A DNA stretch of 64,000 nt from Alnus glutinosa (taxonomy: Eukaryota > Streptophyta > Magnoliopsida > Fagales > Betulaceae), in NCBI RefSeq assembly GCF_958979055.1, contig NC_084895.1, positions 21,250,501-21,314,500 of the forward strand, written 5' to 3'. Below the pieces are notes generated by a model. It saw only the letters and a list, made by a program, of their open reading frames with translations. It was not told the DNA's origin and did no database searches. A program made the translations under genes and the position numbers. How positions within the stretch are numbered: position 1 is the first letter of the stretch; each line of letters starts with the position of its first letter. Shown in pieces: positions 48,243-60,019 of the stretch.

Positions 48243-49590
48243 TTCGCCGCTCTTGCTTTTGCACACAAAAAATATATCAAATTCTAACGGAAAAACGAAC
48301 CCAAGCGAGGAAAAGCGCGCGTGTGGGAGACACAGAGAGAGGGGTTAGGGATTCTAGCGTTTGATTTAGAGGAGGGGGAATTAGGAGGTGAATTTGGGTT
48401 TTAGGTTGTGAGAGTCTGAGAGAGCGATCTATGAATGCCGCTACAAATATTATTACGTACTGCTTCTCTACTGCTAGCTACAGATGTTGACGTACGGAGG
48501 GACGCCCTCAGAGAGAGGTTAAAATTCCCTGCTTCGCACGCTGTTTTTTGTTGGGTTTATTGCGTGGGCTTCTTAAATAGGTTCGATTTTCGATTGAGAA
48601 AGTCTCTACGACAAGAGGAAAGCACTCATAAATAGGGAGACTAACCCATGTAACAAATTGAAATGGTACTATGGCTATAAGAGCAGTTCCAGCAAAATTG
48701 GCAAATTGATCGTAATAGCTAAATTTGATTATTATAATCTTTTTTTCTTTTTTCTTTTATTTGTCAAACAAAGTAGCTACTTTAATATTTTTTTTAAAAA
48801 AAATACACATATTCCCTTCAAACTACTATTAATTTTTAATATCCTCACAAATTATAAAAAAAGTCAATGTACCCTTAAAACCAATAAAAAGACAAAAATG
48901 ATCATAATTTTTTATGAATAAGATAAAATTGTCCTTATGAATTTGAAAAAAAAAAAAACTAAAAACTAAAAATTAAAAATTAAACAATCTGTTAGAATTT
49001 GTGTTGAAAAATGAGTATGCAAAATATAAAATAGAGCTTTTCGAATAGCTAATATGGCTATTGTTGTTAGGAATGCTCTAAGAGCGGAAACCGAAGGTGG
49101 AGATGCAAGCCGAGCTTGTGGCGGTGCAAAAGAAAGCGTTGTTATTTTAGCAGGGAAACCAATGCTAAAAGAATGAGAAAGAGACTAAGAAAAGTAGAGA
49201 CGGAGGAAGGGAGACGGAAACGAGAAGATGGGAGGAGGGAGGGGACAAAATCCATCCCTCCTCCCTTGGAGCACATGTTGGAGGCAGTATAAGATGTTAT
49301 GGTATTAGAATTTGCATGCTAGACCAAGACAAAATATTTCATGAAAGGTTATATTTGCTCTAACTTACCTTAGGGTATGAGTAATTTAATTAAAGAAAGA
49401 TAATAGTAGTTATCTATCTAAATCATTCTTTTAATTATTTATAGCACTATGTTGCATAAGTCATTTAGTAGTAAGTTTTTATTGTTCATTGTTTTAGTTT
49501 GATTCGGTTTGAGTTGTGTAGTTATGTAGTATCCTATTTAAAGGGTGGTCAATTAATAAATCTCAAGCCTAGTGTTTGAAAAGATCTAAG

Positions 49591-49736
49591 TTCCCTCGTA
49601 ACCTAAAATGTCTAGATTACCTATAAAGATAACTAGTTACAGACTTAAGGTACTTGGATTAGGTTCCCTCATAACCTAAAAGGTCTAGATTACCTAAAAA
49701 GAGAACTAGTTACAGACTTTGGCTACTTGGATTATT
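49591..49736. repeat. 73-bp tandem duplication
   Basis: Two direct copies starting TTCCCTCGTAACCTAAAA (49591) and TTCCCTCATAACCTAAAA (49664), each ending TACTTGGATTA. Confidence 0.85.
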
Positions 49737-50173
49737 TGGAAATATAAATAGAAATAGGTATTTATTGAAAATACAGTAAGTTGGGATGACAAAAATTAAA
49801 TTTAAACTGTGTTGGAGAAATTTATTCCAATCGAGCGTTTAATTTTGCTATATATTTATAGCATGCGATAAACACATGTATTTAATTAGCATATAAAGAA
49901 GTCTATGGTTTTTTAGAGTTCGTTTGGCATAGAATTTTACATATTAAAAGTGCGATTTTAAACAAAAACACAAAAAATGTATTGTTTGAAATTACATTTT
50001 AAAAAAATTACGATTTAAAAATAAAGAAAAATATGCATTTTTAAATTGGAGTCATAAGGGGTACTTTTTTTTTTTTTAAAAAAAAAGCCCAATTATAAAA
50101 ATTAAAACACGGTTTTACTAAAATTTAATTATATTTTTTAAAATCACGCACATGTTAAAATCAATCATTATTA

Positions 50174-50540
50174 TTTTTTTTTTAACGAGAAGCATGTGCT
50201 TCATCCATTGCTAAACACAAAGCCCATTGGGCATTATAAAGGCAGATAAGGGGTACAAGACACCCCTACATCCATAGTCAGAACACAAGCCTGACAAAGC
50301 AGCTGCTTAAATAATAGACGAAAATTACATAAACACCTTAAGCGCCTCATTACAGATAAGTCCAATAAATATTTGCCTATTACAAAAACACACTGTGAAA
50401 TACAAAGAAACAAGGGAATACACAAACAAACAACAGAAAAACCATCACTGCCAACATTAGAATCAGAAAAGCAACCGCCATCAGAGACGACGTGTGCAGA
50501 ACACGCACCTTCCCCTTAGGCTCACCAGCAGAACTCTTCA
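50174..50540 (-). mobile_element. Retroposon fragment related to 24346-25304
   Basis: Begins with a poly-T run (poly-A on the minus strand) and includes a block around GACGACGTGTGCAGAACACG resembling GACGGCGTGTGTAACACACG of the other copy. 5' truncated; no target duplication confirmed. Confidence 0.55.
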
Positions 50541-50893
50541 AAATGTAGTCACGCATTTTGAATAGTTAATAAAAAGAAAGGACTCCTGCAATATTTTATT
50601 TTTCCAAATGTCATTAGTTAATTAACTTAATTTGACGTAGCAACTGGCAAATCGACCTAGTTGTCAGTTGATGACCGGTCGTAATATGTTTTTCTTTGAC
50701 CTTTTTTTTTTTCCTTAATTAATTAATTATTATTTTTTTTTAATTTTTTCCAAAGTATATCAAACTTTAGGAAAATAGGGAAATGAAAATAAACCAAATA
50801 AACTATTTTCCTTGATTTGTTGTTGTTTTTGGTAGTGCGAAACCATTTGTGTATATCTCTTAAGAAAATATCAAAGGGAGGAAAAACAGAAAG

Positions 50894-53800
50894 ATGGCGG
50901 AGCCTGTAGCAGGGGCAGAATCCCACAGCAACACAGCGGCAGTGCAAGCAACAAACGACGACGCTTCAGCCAGTAAACTGTGCGTGATCGTTTTCGAATT
51001 GCGTTTTACTTTTCATCCATATCTGACAATATTCCCTGCTGAAGTAGTCGTTCTCGCGAAACTTATTCATTTTTTCTTTAGTTTCTGTTTGGTTCCCGAG
51101 AAAATGAAAGAAAAATGGGGAAATTGCGAAGAAACAAAAAAGTATGTCGTAATTGGGTCCTAATCTGATTTATAGCTTGCTTGGGCTTGAAATCTACAAG
51201 CTTTTGGTGACAATGACTCGAGACTCAATTGCTGCTCTGTTATAATATTTATATACGTCGATTATGAATTTGGATAATCTAGATTTCGTAGGGTAGAGTT
51301 TTTGAAATCGTAAAATGGTTTTCAATTAAATGGTTCAGATTTTGTCACTTAATATTTACTGATAATTTATTTAATTCATTGTATCTCATTTAGTTGTACG
51401 CTGAGTTAACAAAATCTGAATCATTTAACTAAAAATAATTGTCAGGGTCTTCCTTTGGGGGCTAAGTATAAGGATTCTAATATGTGGACTAGCCTTATTG
51501 AGAAGATGGAAAATAGATTGGCGGGGTGGAAGAAATTGTATTTATCGAAGGGTGGGAGGTTAACTTTGATCAAGAGTACTCTTTCAAATTTGCCAACATA
51601 CTTTTTGTCGCTCTTCCCTATTCCAGTGGGAGTGGCTCATCGTTTAGAAAAACTTTAGAGGAATTTTTTGTGGGGGGTATTGGAGATGAGTTTAAGTTTT
51701 ATCTGGGTAATTGGTCTAAGATTTGGTTTGGGGGGGGGGGTTAGGCGTGAGAAATTTGATTCATTTTAATAGAGCTTTACTGGGTAAGTGGATATGACAG
51801 TTTGCTATGGAAATGGATACTCTTTGGAGAAAGGTGGTGGATATTAATTATGGTAGTACGAGGGATGGTTGGTGTTCTAAGGAAGTTGGGGGTTGTTTTG
51901 GAGTGGGAGTATGGAAATGTATTCGGAGGGGTTGGGATGTTTTTGCAATTCATGTGAGTTTTGAGGTCGGAGATGGTTATAGAGTCTTGTTTTGGCATGA
52001 TGTGTGGTGTGGGGAATTACCTTTAAAGCTTCTTCCAGAACTGTTTACTATTGTGTGTGGTAAGGATACATTGGTGGCGGAGAATATGCAAAGACAAAAT
52101 GGTAACATTCTGTGGAATATTTTGTTTACTCGACCTGTACAAGATTGGGAGGTGGAAGTGGTCTCTAGATATTTTGAGTTGTTGTATTCTATTAAAGTAA
52201 GGTATGAAGGAGATGATAAAATTTGTCGGATTCCATCGAGAAGGAAATAATTTGAAGTGAAGTCTTACTACAAGATTTTATCCAGTCTTATACACTTTTA
52301 TTTTCCTTGGAAGAGTATTTGGAAAGTTAAGGTTTCTCCTAGTGTGATTTTCTTTGTATGGACGGTGACTTTAGGGAAAAGTCAAACTTTGGATAATTTA
52401 CGCAAGATGAATATTATTGTGATGGAGTTATGCTACATGTGTAAGAATTGTGGAGAGTCCATTGATCATTTGTTCATTCATTGTAGGGTTGCTACAGAAT
52501 TGTAGAGTACGATTTTGCAGCTGTTTAGTGTTGTGTGGGTTATGCCTCGATCGGTGATGGAGATGTTGGAGAGTTGGAGGGGTCAAAGGGGTAACCGGCT
52601 GTTGGTGTCGATTTGGAGAATGGCCCCATTGTGTTTGTTGTGGTGTCTATGGAAGGAACGAAATGCACGCAGTTTTGAAGATTGTGAGACTTGTTCGATT
52701 AATTTGAAGAAGTTGGTAATACAAACATTGTTTACGTGGAGAGTGACGATACAGTCTATGTTTGACTGTTCTTATTCTGATTTTTTTAGATTTGTATGCT
52801 TCTTTCTCTTTGAATTAGGGTATCATGTATACATCCTTTGTACTTTGGGTTGCACCCTTCCTTTTTTGCAATATACTTTACTTATATATATAAAAAAAAA
52901 AAAAAGATCTCTATCGTGGAGTTACCCTTCGAAAACTCAGAGGATTTTGATCCCGCACATTCATATATACAACCCTATATGTATTTTGAATTTCATATAC
53001 TCATGGTAATACTAACTTTTAACTGTATTGATATAAGGTCCTGTGTCAAAAAGGGGTACATGAAAGACGATAACATCCATTTATTTGTAAGAAGACCTGT
53101 GAGGAGATCTCCGATTATTAACCGCGGTATGGTATAGTCAGTGCAAAAGTATTAAGCATGTATGATTTGTGTGATGGTTATTCTTTTGCTTTTATTAGTA
53201 ATTGGAAAATTTCCTTGCTTTTGGTTTTGCAAATGTTAAGGTTACTTTGCCCGTTGGGCTGCTTTGCGGAAGCTTCTCTATCAGTTTCTTGATTGTGAAA
53301 GAGATTCGGATGGAAAAGATCACACAAGGAAACAGATATTATCACTTGGAGCTGGCTTCGATACGACATTTTTTCAGTTGCAGGTGCTTGAGTTTCCTTG
53401 TGACTTATGATAAGTTTATCTCATGATGGACTTAAGGGTTGCATTTATTTCCCAGCATCCTACAAGTTTCTCTGTTATGTTTTGTTTGTTCTATCTTTAA
53501 TTTTTTTTTCCCTGTGGCAGGATGAGGGGAAAGTACCACATCTATATGTGGAACTGGATTTCAAAGAGGTGCAAGTTTGACACATTTACTGCTAAACCAT
53601 GTGTTTGGTAGCAATGCACTAGCTTATTTTTGTGGTTTAGTTTTTAGGAGTGCATGTTACGTGGAAGAAACTTAGCTGATCCATTACTGCCTGATCAAGT
53701 CTGCTTTTACTTCACAAGTTCGATAGTTATTTTTCCAATAGCAATGAAATGTATTTCACTACTGTTATTTCTGTCATGCAAGAAAGTTATATGGTCTTCT

Positions 53801-56530
53801 TTTGGTAATTAGTTATGTCATTTTTTATTGTTAGGTAACTAGTAAAAAGGCTGCGCTTATTGAAAGTTACAGTCAGTTGAGGGACAGAGTTGGTGGAGCA
53901 GCATCTATCTCGCGAGGTAAGCTCCTGTGCTTATTGATGCTGCAGAACGCTGATTACTTTCTTTCTTAATGGGTTTGATCTGTTTTGAAATCTCACGATT
54001 GCACTTGTCCTTTTTAGTTATGTACAAATTGTGGTAAAGACATGCTTTTGGCTACCTCTTTTGTCTGTGCTTAACATACTGCCATATTGGTTTCTTTTTT
54101 TTTTTTTAAAAAAGAGGGGGGGGGGGGGGGGGGGGGGGGTAGTGGAATTAAGTTTAGCTATTATGGGGAATGTTTGCTGATATTGGTGGCAGATTGCAAT
54201 ATTTTTACCTGAAAATACAGTATTACAGACTATAGATCATTGATCCAATTTTTTTATTGCTGCAGTGACTAGTTTTCGGGGAAATTTTGTCACTGGTCCT
54301 TATGCTTTAGAAGGGCTTATGCCGTTTGTCTTTGATCAACTGTCTCATACTGACCTCCCATATACCCATCTATACTAAATCTTGGTGCGTGTATATCCTT
54401 TTTCCACGGGACAAATATCCTTTTTGCTAGTAACTCTAAGATGTCGTTGAAGCAATTCTTTTTGTGAAGTTGAAATTAGAAACTATTTTAACTGTATAGG
54501 TGGAGTCTTTCAAACTTCAATCTGAAATTGAAGTTAGATACTTCAAAAGTGTAATCATTTCGCGAAGTCCTATCACATGTTTGAGCTGTGGTCACTATCA
54601 TACAAAAGGTTCCTCAAAAGACTCAACTATCATGCATGTATAATGAGTTACCAAGGTTGTACTTTTCCAAAGAAAAGGACGAGAGAGAGATGTGTTCTGT
54701 CAATCAGCTCTAGCTCAAATTTCATCTACTCCCCCTGTAAGAATTAGGTGAAGGGTGAAGTTGTGGGGTCTTGACCAACCAGGTGCATGTGCATACTAAT
54801 AAAAAAAGGCAAACATGTAAGTCCTAGCATTTGTTATTCTATGATCAATTTGTCAAGGATAGCAAAGCTATTTACTATTCACACAAGGTAAAAACCGAGA
54901 ATCAGATCGCGACATTACCTGGAAAGAATTGAGAATTGAAGAAATAAGTCGAAGGGAAAAGGTCCAGAATTTGAAGAAATAAGTTCCTTCCATTTTATTA
55001 AACAATGACAATTACATGCTAATAAGTGTTTGGTTTTCTTGTCTGAGCCTTTTGTACACATCCTGTGTACATGAGGTTTTCTCTTATTAATAATTATTTC
55101 TTATAAAAAAAAATTGCCTTGATTGTTTTTGTTTGATTACCATGTATGTTTTATTTTATAACAACAAAGTGAGATGCAAAGTACGGTTCTTCTTGGGTTG
55201 GGTGGTGTTCCTTAGACCCCCCTGGGTCTCACGGAGTGGGGCTTTGGAAGAACATTAGGAAGGGGTGGAGTTTGTTTCGTAGCCATATTGGACTTATTTT
55301 GGGAATTGGATCCAGGATCAGATTTTGGGATGATGTGTGGTGTGGTGAGATGCCCCTTAAGGAAGCTCTCCCAGTTTTGTATGACAAAGCTCGTGAGAAG
55401 GATGCACACGTTGCAGACCACTTGGTTGTGGTGAGCGGGTCCAACCAGTGGGATCTTAGCTTCTTTCGAGCGGCCTAGGACTGGGAGGTGGACGTCTGGC
55501 TTCCTTCTTCTCTTTACTGTACTCCTCCAAATTGGATCGTGAAGGGGAAGACCAGCTTTGGTGGTCTCCTTCTCATAAAGAGAAATTTGATGTTAGATCT
55601 TTCTATAAGGCTCTTGCTTGCAAAGGGGTTGTTCATTTTCCATGGAAAAGTATTTGGTGGACCAAGGTTCCCTTGAAAGTGGCTTTCTTCGCTTGGGCGG
55701 CAGCGCTAGGGAAGATCCTTACCTTGGATAATCTCAGAAAGAAGCGTGTCATTGTGATTGATAGATGTTGCATGTGCAAAATGAATGGAGAGTTTGTGGA
55801 TCACCTTCTTCTCCACTGCGAGGTCGCACGCGTTGTATGGAATGCCATCTTTAGTCGCTTCAGTCTGTCTTGGGTTATGCCTTTTCGGGTGGTAGATTTA
55901 TTCATTTGCTAGTGGATGGGTGGTCACTCTCAGAGTACAGTCGTGTGGAAGATGATTCCTTGTTGTCTTTTGTGGTGCTTGTGGAGGGAACGCAATGACA
56001 AACAGTTCGAGGACAAAGAAAGAACCATTGAGGAGCTTATTTTCTTTTTCTTTTATTCTTTGTGCTCTTGGACGGCTGCGTTTCTCGCACCTTTAGTGAT
56101 TAGCTTTAATGATTTCCTTGTTTTGTTTTCTTCTTCTTTTTAGACGCCTTTTTTGTATACTCCCTATGTACTTGATTGCGCTTTGCGTTATTAATGATAT
56201 TACTCTTATAAGAATGAAAAAAAGAAATTTTCCACAAGTTTTGTTGTTTTTATTGAAGAAGCTCTGACTGATTTTACTGTGCGTGCTCAAACTACTAAAG
56301 GTATTATCGGATAAAAGTTATATGCCACAAATTAGGTGCAACTGTGAAGTGAGCTTGTAATGGAAACAAATTACTTTTGGACTCTGATCTCAGAACTTGA
56401 GCTCTGACAGGGAGTTACATCATTTGATCATAAGTTATATGGCCTTATCTAGATTCTCAAAAGAGAAATATTCATTGTATGAATAAGCATAGAAATGCTT
56501 ATTCTTGAATGAGATGGCCTTATACAATGA

Positions 56531-56566
<36 letters not shown>

Positions 56567-58818
56567 TTTGTGTATGAATAAGCATAGACATGCTTATTCA
56601 TCCAAAAAAAGAAAAAAAAAATTCATTGTATCGACTGCCATCAACAAATATATTGAATTGGATGTTTGGCTCAGCTACATATCATAGAGAATATGTATGT
56701 TACTTTATGTTTTGTTTCCCCCTATCATTGTTTAAATTTGGCTGAAATTCAGTGATGGAAAATTGAAATTCTCTCTTTGCAAGACATTATTAACCAAAAG
56801 GCCTGAAACAATGTTCATAATTTCTTCTCATCGTGGCTGAAAACTAGACTTGTGTTTACTCATTCAGCACTTTTCATCTGTGGGCCGACAGATTTAGGAT
56901 ATGCTGTCGGAGTTTCCATTTGCTTTGTTACGTATTGATACAAAAGCGTGCAAAGCTGTAGTTACTCAACATTTACTGATACACCTGTTAATGTAGGACA
57001 GAAGCTATAATACCAAAATTGATGTAGAACAAAAGATACGATACCAAATCTGGTATAGGACACAAGGCTGTGAGACCAAAATTGATGAAGGAGAATCTGG
57101 ACAGCAACTTGTTTTAGGGTTTGAGACAAGCTACACCGAGCATTTTGGTGGGAAAAGACTGAAAAATATTAGTGAATATGGAGTTGTAAATGGTATAACA
57201 AAATGGTAGGATTCGGAGATGAAACAAAGAAGAAAACTTAAGAGTTTTGGTGGCTGTTCGTCGGATGTGAACAGTAACCTGAGGATAGTATTTGAAATCT
57301 TTTTTGGGGTTATTTGAGAGCTATTTGATGGATAGGTGATATGAGGTTCTTTAGGATTGGATTCTAGAGAAATAATATATGAAAAATCAGATTTAATATT
57401 GATTAGAATTCGAAACAAAATTGCTGAAAATTGAAAAAAAAAAAAATAGAAAGGAGAAAAAAGAAAGAGACAAACCTAGGCATCACACCGAGAAGCGTTG
57501 CATCATACATCAGAGAAGCGTTGCATCACACAATCCTCAAGAGCTATTATTGCTGGAAATTTCATAGCTTTTTCCTTCATCACGCCATAATAAGAAAAAA
57601 CCTTATATCCATATATATGGGTATTTTTTTTTGTAAGTATATATAGGCATTTAATGCCTAACCTTAATGGATTTAGATTCATTGGGCTTTAACTACTAAA
57701 GCGCCTAAGCCAAATAACTGGTGAAATCCAAAAATAAGACCTAATAACACAATAAACCCAAAAATAAGACCTAATGGATCAAAAGTACAGCTTTTGTCCA
57801 GAAATATAAAACAATAAAAATACTCGACTCTTAAAATTGAATAAAACTAAATTAAAATAAATTTGACTTCACGTTGCCTGCATTACTTGTTGGAGTTGCA
57901 GACTCCCTTTTAAGATCTCTTCTATAGTTGCAAATATAGATGAAAATGTAACTTAAGATCTTCAAATTTTCTTGCTTATACTCGAATTAGATATTTAAAT
58001 TGTTCTTCTTAGACTAATTGTTCATATCTTGCTTTGCAGAGAAAGGAGAAGTGCTTGGTGATCACTACAAGCTACTCCCCATTGATTTGCGTGATATACA
58101 AAAATTAGATGATGTCATAGCTTTAGCTGATATGGATCCGAGGTTTGTGCATGGAGTCAATTCTCTTCCTTTCTTGTTAAAATTTTATAGTGTTTTATAT
58201 ACTTTGGGAAATTTGGGCAGTTGATGTCTCATTTTAAGGCTTGTGTAATTACCTATGGTCCAGTGATAACTATAACATTCTCTAGCTATGTTTTATTATT
58301 TACTCGTGTTTTGTACGAGTAATTATCGAGGCTCTATATTCTACCTGTGGCAAGAATTATCGTTCTATGGTTTGGTGCTGATTCTGTTTATAGATAAATT
58401 CTGATATTAAATTATCTGTTTTGTATTTGAGGGATATTCCTGCTTTATTCTGATGTTGTTATCAGCTTGCCAACATTTATAATTGCAGAATGCGTTTTAA
58501 TATACTTGGATCCAGATTCAACCCGGGGCATAGTTGGCTGGGCTGCAAAAACATTTTCCACAGCAATATTTTTCTTATATGAGCAGGTTTTACACCTTTC
58601 AAACCTCATAATTATTCGTCTCTCTGTTTGTTGATTGTGCTTCTTTTCTTGGTGCTCTTGCGTTCTTTCGGTTGCAAGTTTTTGATCTTGTATTATTATA
58701 TGGTTGCTTAAATTAGTATTATAATATGTGGTTTAGTTACAATTTTATCATGTTGATTTTCCTCCAACAGATTCATCCAGATGATGCTTTTGGGCAGCAA
58801 ATGATCAGAAATTTGGAG
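50894..58818 (+). CDS. LCMT1: Leucine carboxyl methyltransferase 1, first eight coding exons (partial at the window end)
   Basis: Plus-strand exons: 50894-50979, 53038-53126, 53241-53383, 53521-53568, 53835-53916, 58040-58142, 58466-58586, 58771-58818. All splice sites are GT-AG and phases agree, giving 240 residues; the plant protein is about 330, so the last part lies beyond 64000. Blocks shared with plant LCMT1/SBI1: [42 protein letters not shown], the S-adenosylmethionine-binding LSLGAGFDT (about 92-100), [22 protein letters not shown] and [13 protein letters not shown]. The enzyme methylates the C-terminal Leu of the PP2A catalytic subunit, controlling holoenzyme assembly; in Arabidopsis it acts on brassinosteroid signalling. 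Introns 1, 5 and 8 are enlarged by LINEs (intron 8 is over 5 kb). Start chosen as the only ATG in frame with the conserved N-terminus. Confidence 0.93.
51272..51443. mobile_element. MITE left part, split by a LINE
   Basis: Resembles the intact MITE at 58932-59204 (GTAGGGTAGAGTTTTTGAAAT against TAGGGTAGAGTTCTTGAAAT). Its right terminus, ACTCAGAGGATTTTGATCC, continues at 52906-52954 on the far side of the LINE. Confidence 0.65.
51444..52905 (+). mobile_element. 5'-truncated LINE in LCMT1 intron 1
   Basis: Starts inside ORF2 at [14 protein letters not shown] and runs through [44 protein letters not shown], the zf-[21 protein letters not shown] and the 3' UTR to a poly-A tail at 52892-52905. Frameshifts and in-frame stops make it dead. 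Same strand as LCMT1, inserted inside a MITE. Confidence 0.88.
54116..54139 (+). repeat. Run of 24 G in LCMT1 intron 5
   Basis: 24 consecutive G preceded by a poly-T/poly-A block. Could form G-quadruplexes, or its exact length may be a sequencing artefact. Confidence 0.85.
55030..55116 (+). mobile_element. LINE 3'-UTR fragment
   Basis: TTGTACACATCCTGTGTACA followed by a TTATTAATAATTA block and a short poly-A run, the same 3' end found on the LINE at 55160-56225. Confidence 0.6.
55160..56225 (+). mobile_element. 5'-truncated LINE in LCMT1 intron 5
   Basis: ORF2 C-terminal region with frameshifts: [56 protein letters not shown], zf-[34 protein letters not shown], then 3' UTR and A-rich tail. 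A different subfamily from the one in intron 1 judging by residue choice. Confidence 0.85.
56477..56602. repeat. Duplicated short palindrome around an (ATT)n tract
   Basis: TGTATGAATAAGCATAGAAA-type sequence with a GAATAAGCAT/ATGCTTATTC palindrome occurs at about 56477 and again at about 56571, separated by an (ATT)n microsatellite. Confidence 0.7.
56993..57086. repeat. Three 31-bp tandem repeats
   Basis: Imperfect units starting GTAGGACAGAAGCTATAATA, GTAGAACAAAAGATACGATA and ATAGGACACAAGGCTGTGAG, each followed by CCAAA. The surroundings (57087-57900) are spacer with possible old retroelement sequence but no recognised domain. Confidence 0.75.
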
Positions 58819-58931
58819 GTATGGATATTCTTTCTTTAATAAATTCGGCTTCATTCTTTGAATCATTTATAGTTTTTTTAGCTCTAGGAGTGGATCATAT
58901 GAGCCCTAAAGATGTTAATTTACTTGGATTA

Positions 58932-59204
58932 GGATCCTCTAGAGTTCCTAGGGTAGAGTTCTTGAAATTCCAATCGTAATTTTCAAATTAAATTGATGAG
59001 ATTTCATTACCTCAACCTTTACCACTTTTGAAATATTTTTAATTTTTGTAAATATTGAGTTAGTAAAGGTGGTAAATGTTGAGTTAATAAACGTGTTAAG
59101 TGCTGAGGTGACAAAATCTAGACCATTTAATTTGAAAATATTAGTTGTGATTCTAAGAACTTTACAAGATAGAGTATCCTAGGAACTCTAGAGGATCTTG
59201 ATCC
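58932..59204. mobile_element. MITE with long TIRs in LCMT1 intron 8
   Basis: Ends GGATCCTCTAGAGTTCCTAG and CTAGGAACTCTAGAGGATC pair as inverted repeats, with further paired sequence (TTTTCAAATTAAAT against ATTTAATTTGAAAA) inside. No ORF. Same family as the split copy in intron 1. Confidence 0.85.
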
Positions 59205-60019
59205 ATTTTACTTATTATTTATCCTTTGGTGATAGATGAATAATATATAGGAAAGCTTGAGGACACAATGTGAGTGAAAGATCACCATTAGTGTGGTTGC
59301 ATCTCTTGTATACTTTTTCGTGTTCGAGGGATTTGCCTCTTCTTCTAATAAATTATTATTCATTAAGAAAAAAGAAAAAAGAAGAGATCACCAAAGGGGA
59401 GCACAAAGTAGAATGAGGAAAAAAAAGAGGAGAAACGTATAATAGAACATGCCCTAAACTTAATTACCATGAGCAAACTTATAATTCCATTCACCATAAT
59501 GCCAGAGAAGCGCTACGATAGAGTGTAAGTTCCATCCATCTCGTACTAATTATAGGCAAAAGAGTGTAGGGATTTTCAGGAAAGCACTTAACAAATAATA
59601 ACCGAGTCACTTAACTTTCTGCAGCTGTGCTTATGTGATGAAATTTGTTGCCTTCAATTGTGTTGATAAATTGCAAAGATTCTCTCTGATACCTCTGTTG
59701 AACAGAAAAAGATATTATCAGGGGTAGAGTAGATAGCAAGGAAATAGTTGGTAAACAAAATTTGTTTGGGGTAATCATATGTTCCTTTCCATTTCACATG
59801 GAGGCAGAAATGCCAAAGGATGGTGGTTTAAGCATTTTGGATACTCACGGTAGTCCCCATTGCAGCATTCTTCTTATATCTAGTGAGCCAGTGTTCTAGT
59901 TTCTGATTGAAACAGAGCTGTAAACTATTTCATTTTTTGTTTGTGTTCATTTTCTTCCTTTATTTATTTTCTTAGTTTGTTTCCTTCTGATGGACACAAA
60001 AGATTCTGTTTGAGGAAAC

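Larger units (their letters stand above)
48243..50893. other. Divergent intergenic region between CSN7 and LCMT1
   Basis: Contains both promoters. It holds a 73-bp tandem duplication (49591-49736), a retroposon fragment (50174-50540) and otherwise AT-rich spacer. No other gene seen. Confidence 0.7.

Noticed and set aside
57131..57418. 95-codon minus-strand frame in LCMT1 intron 5
   Set aside because: No recognised motif; sits in spacer with retroelement-like repeats.
59241..59390. Possible further LINE 3' end before the A-rich stretch near 59370
   Set aside because: Some resemblance to LINE 3' UTRs but no conserved block or target duplication I could confirm.
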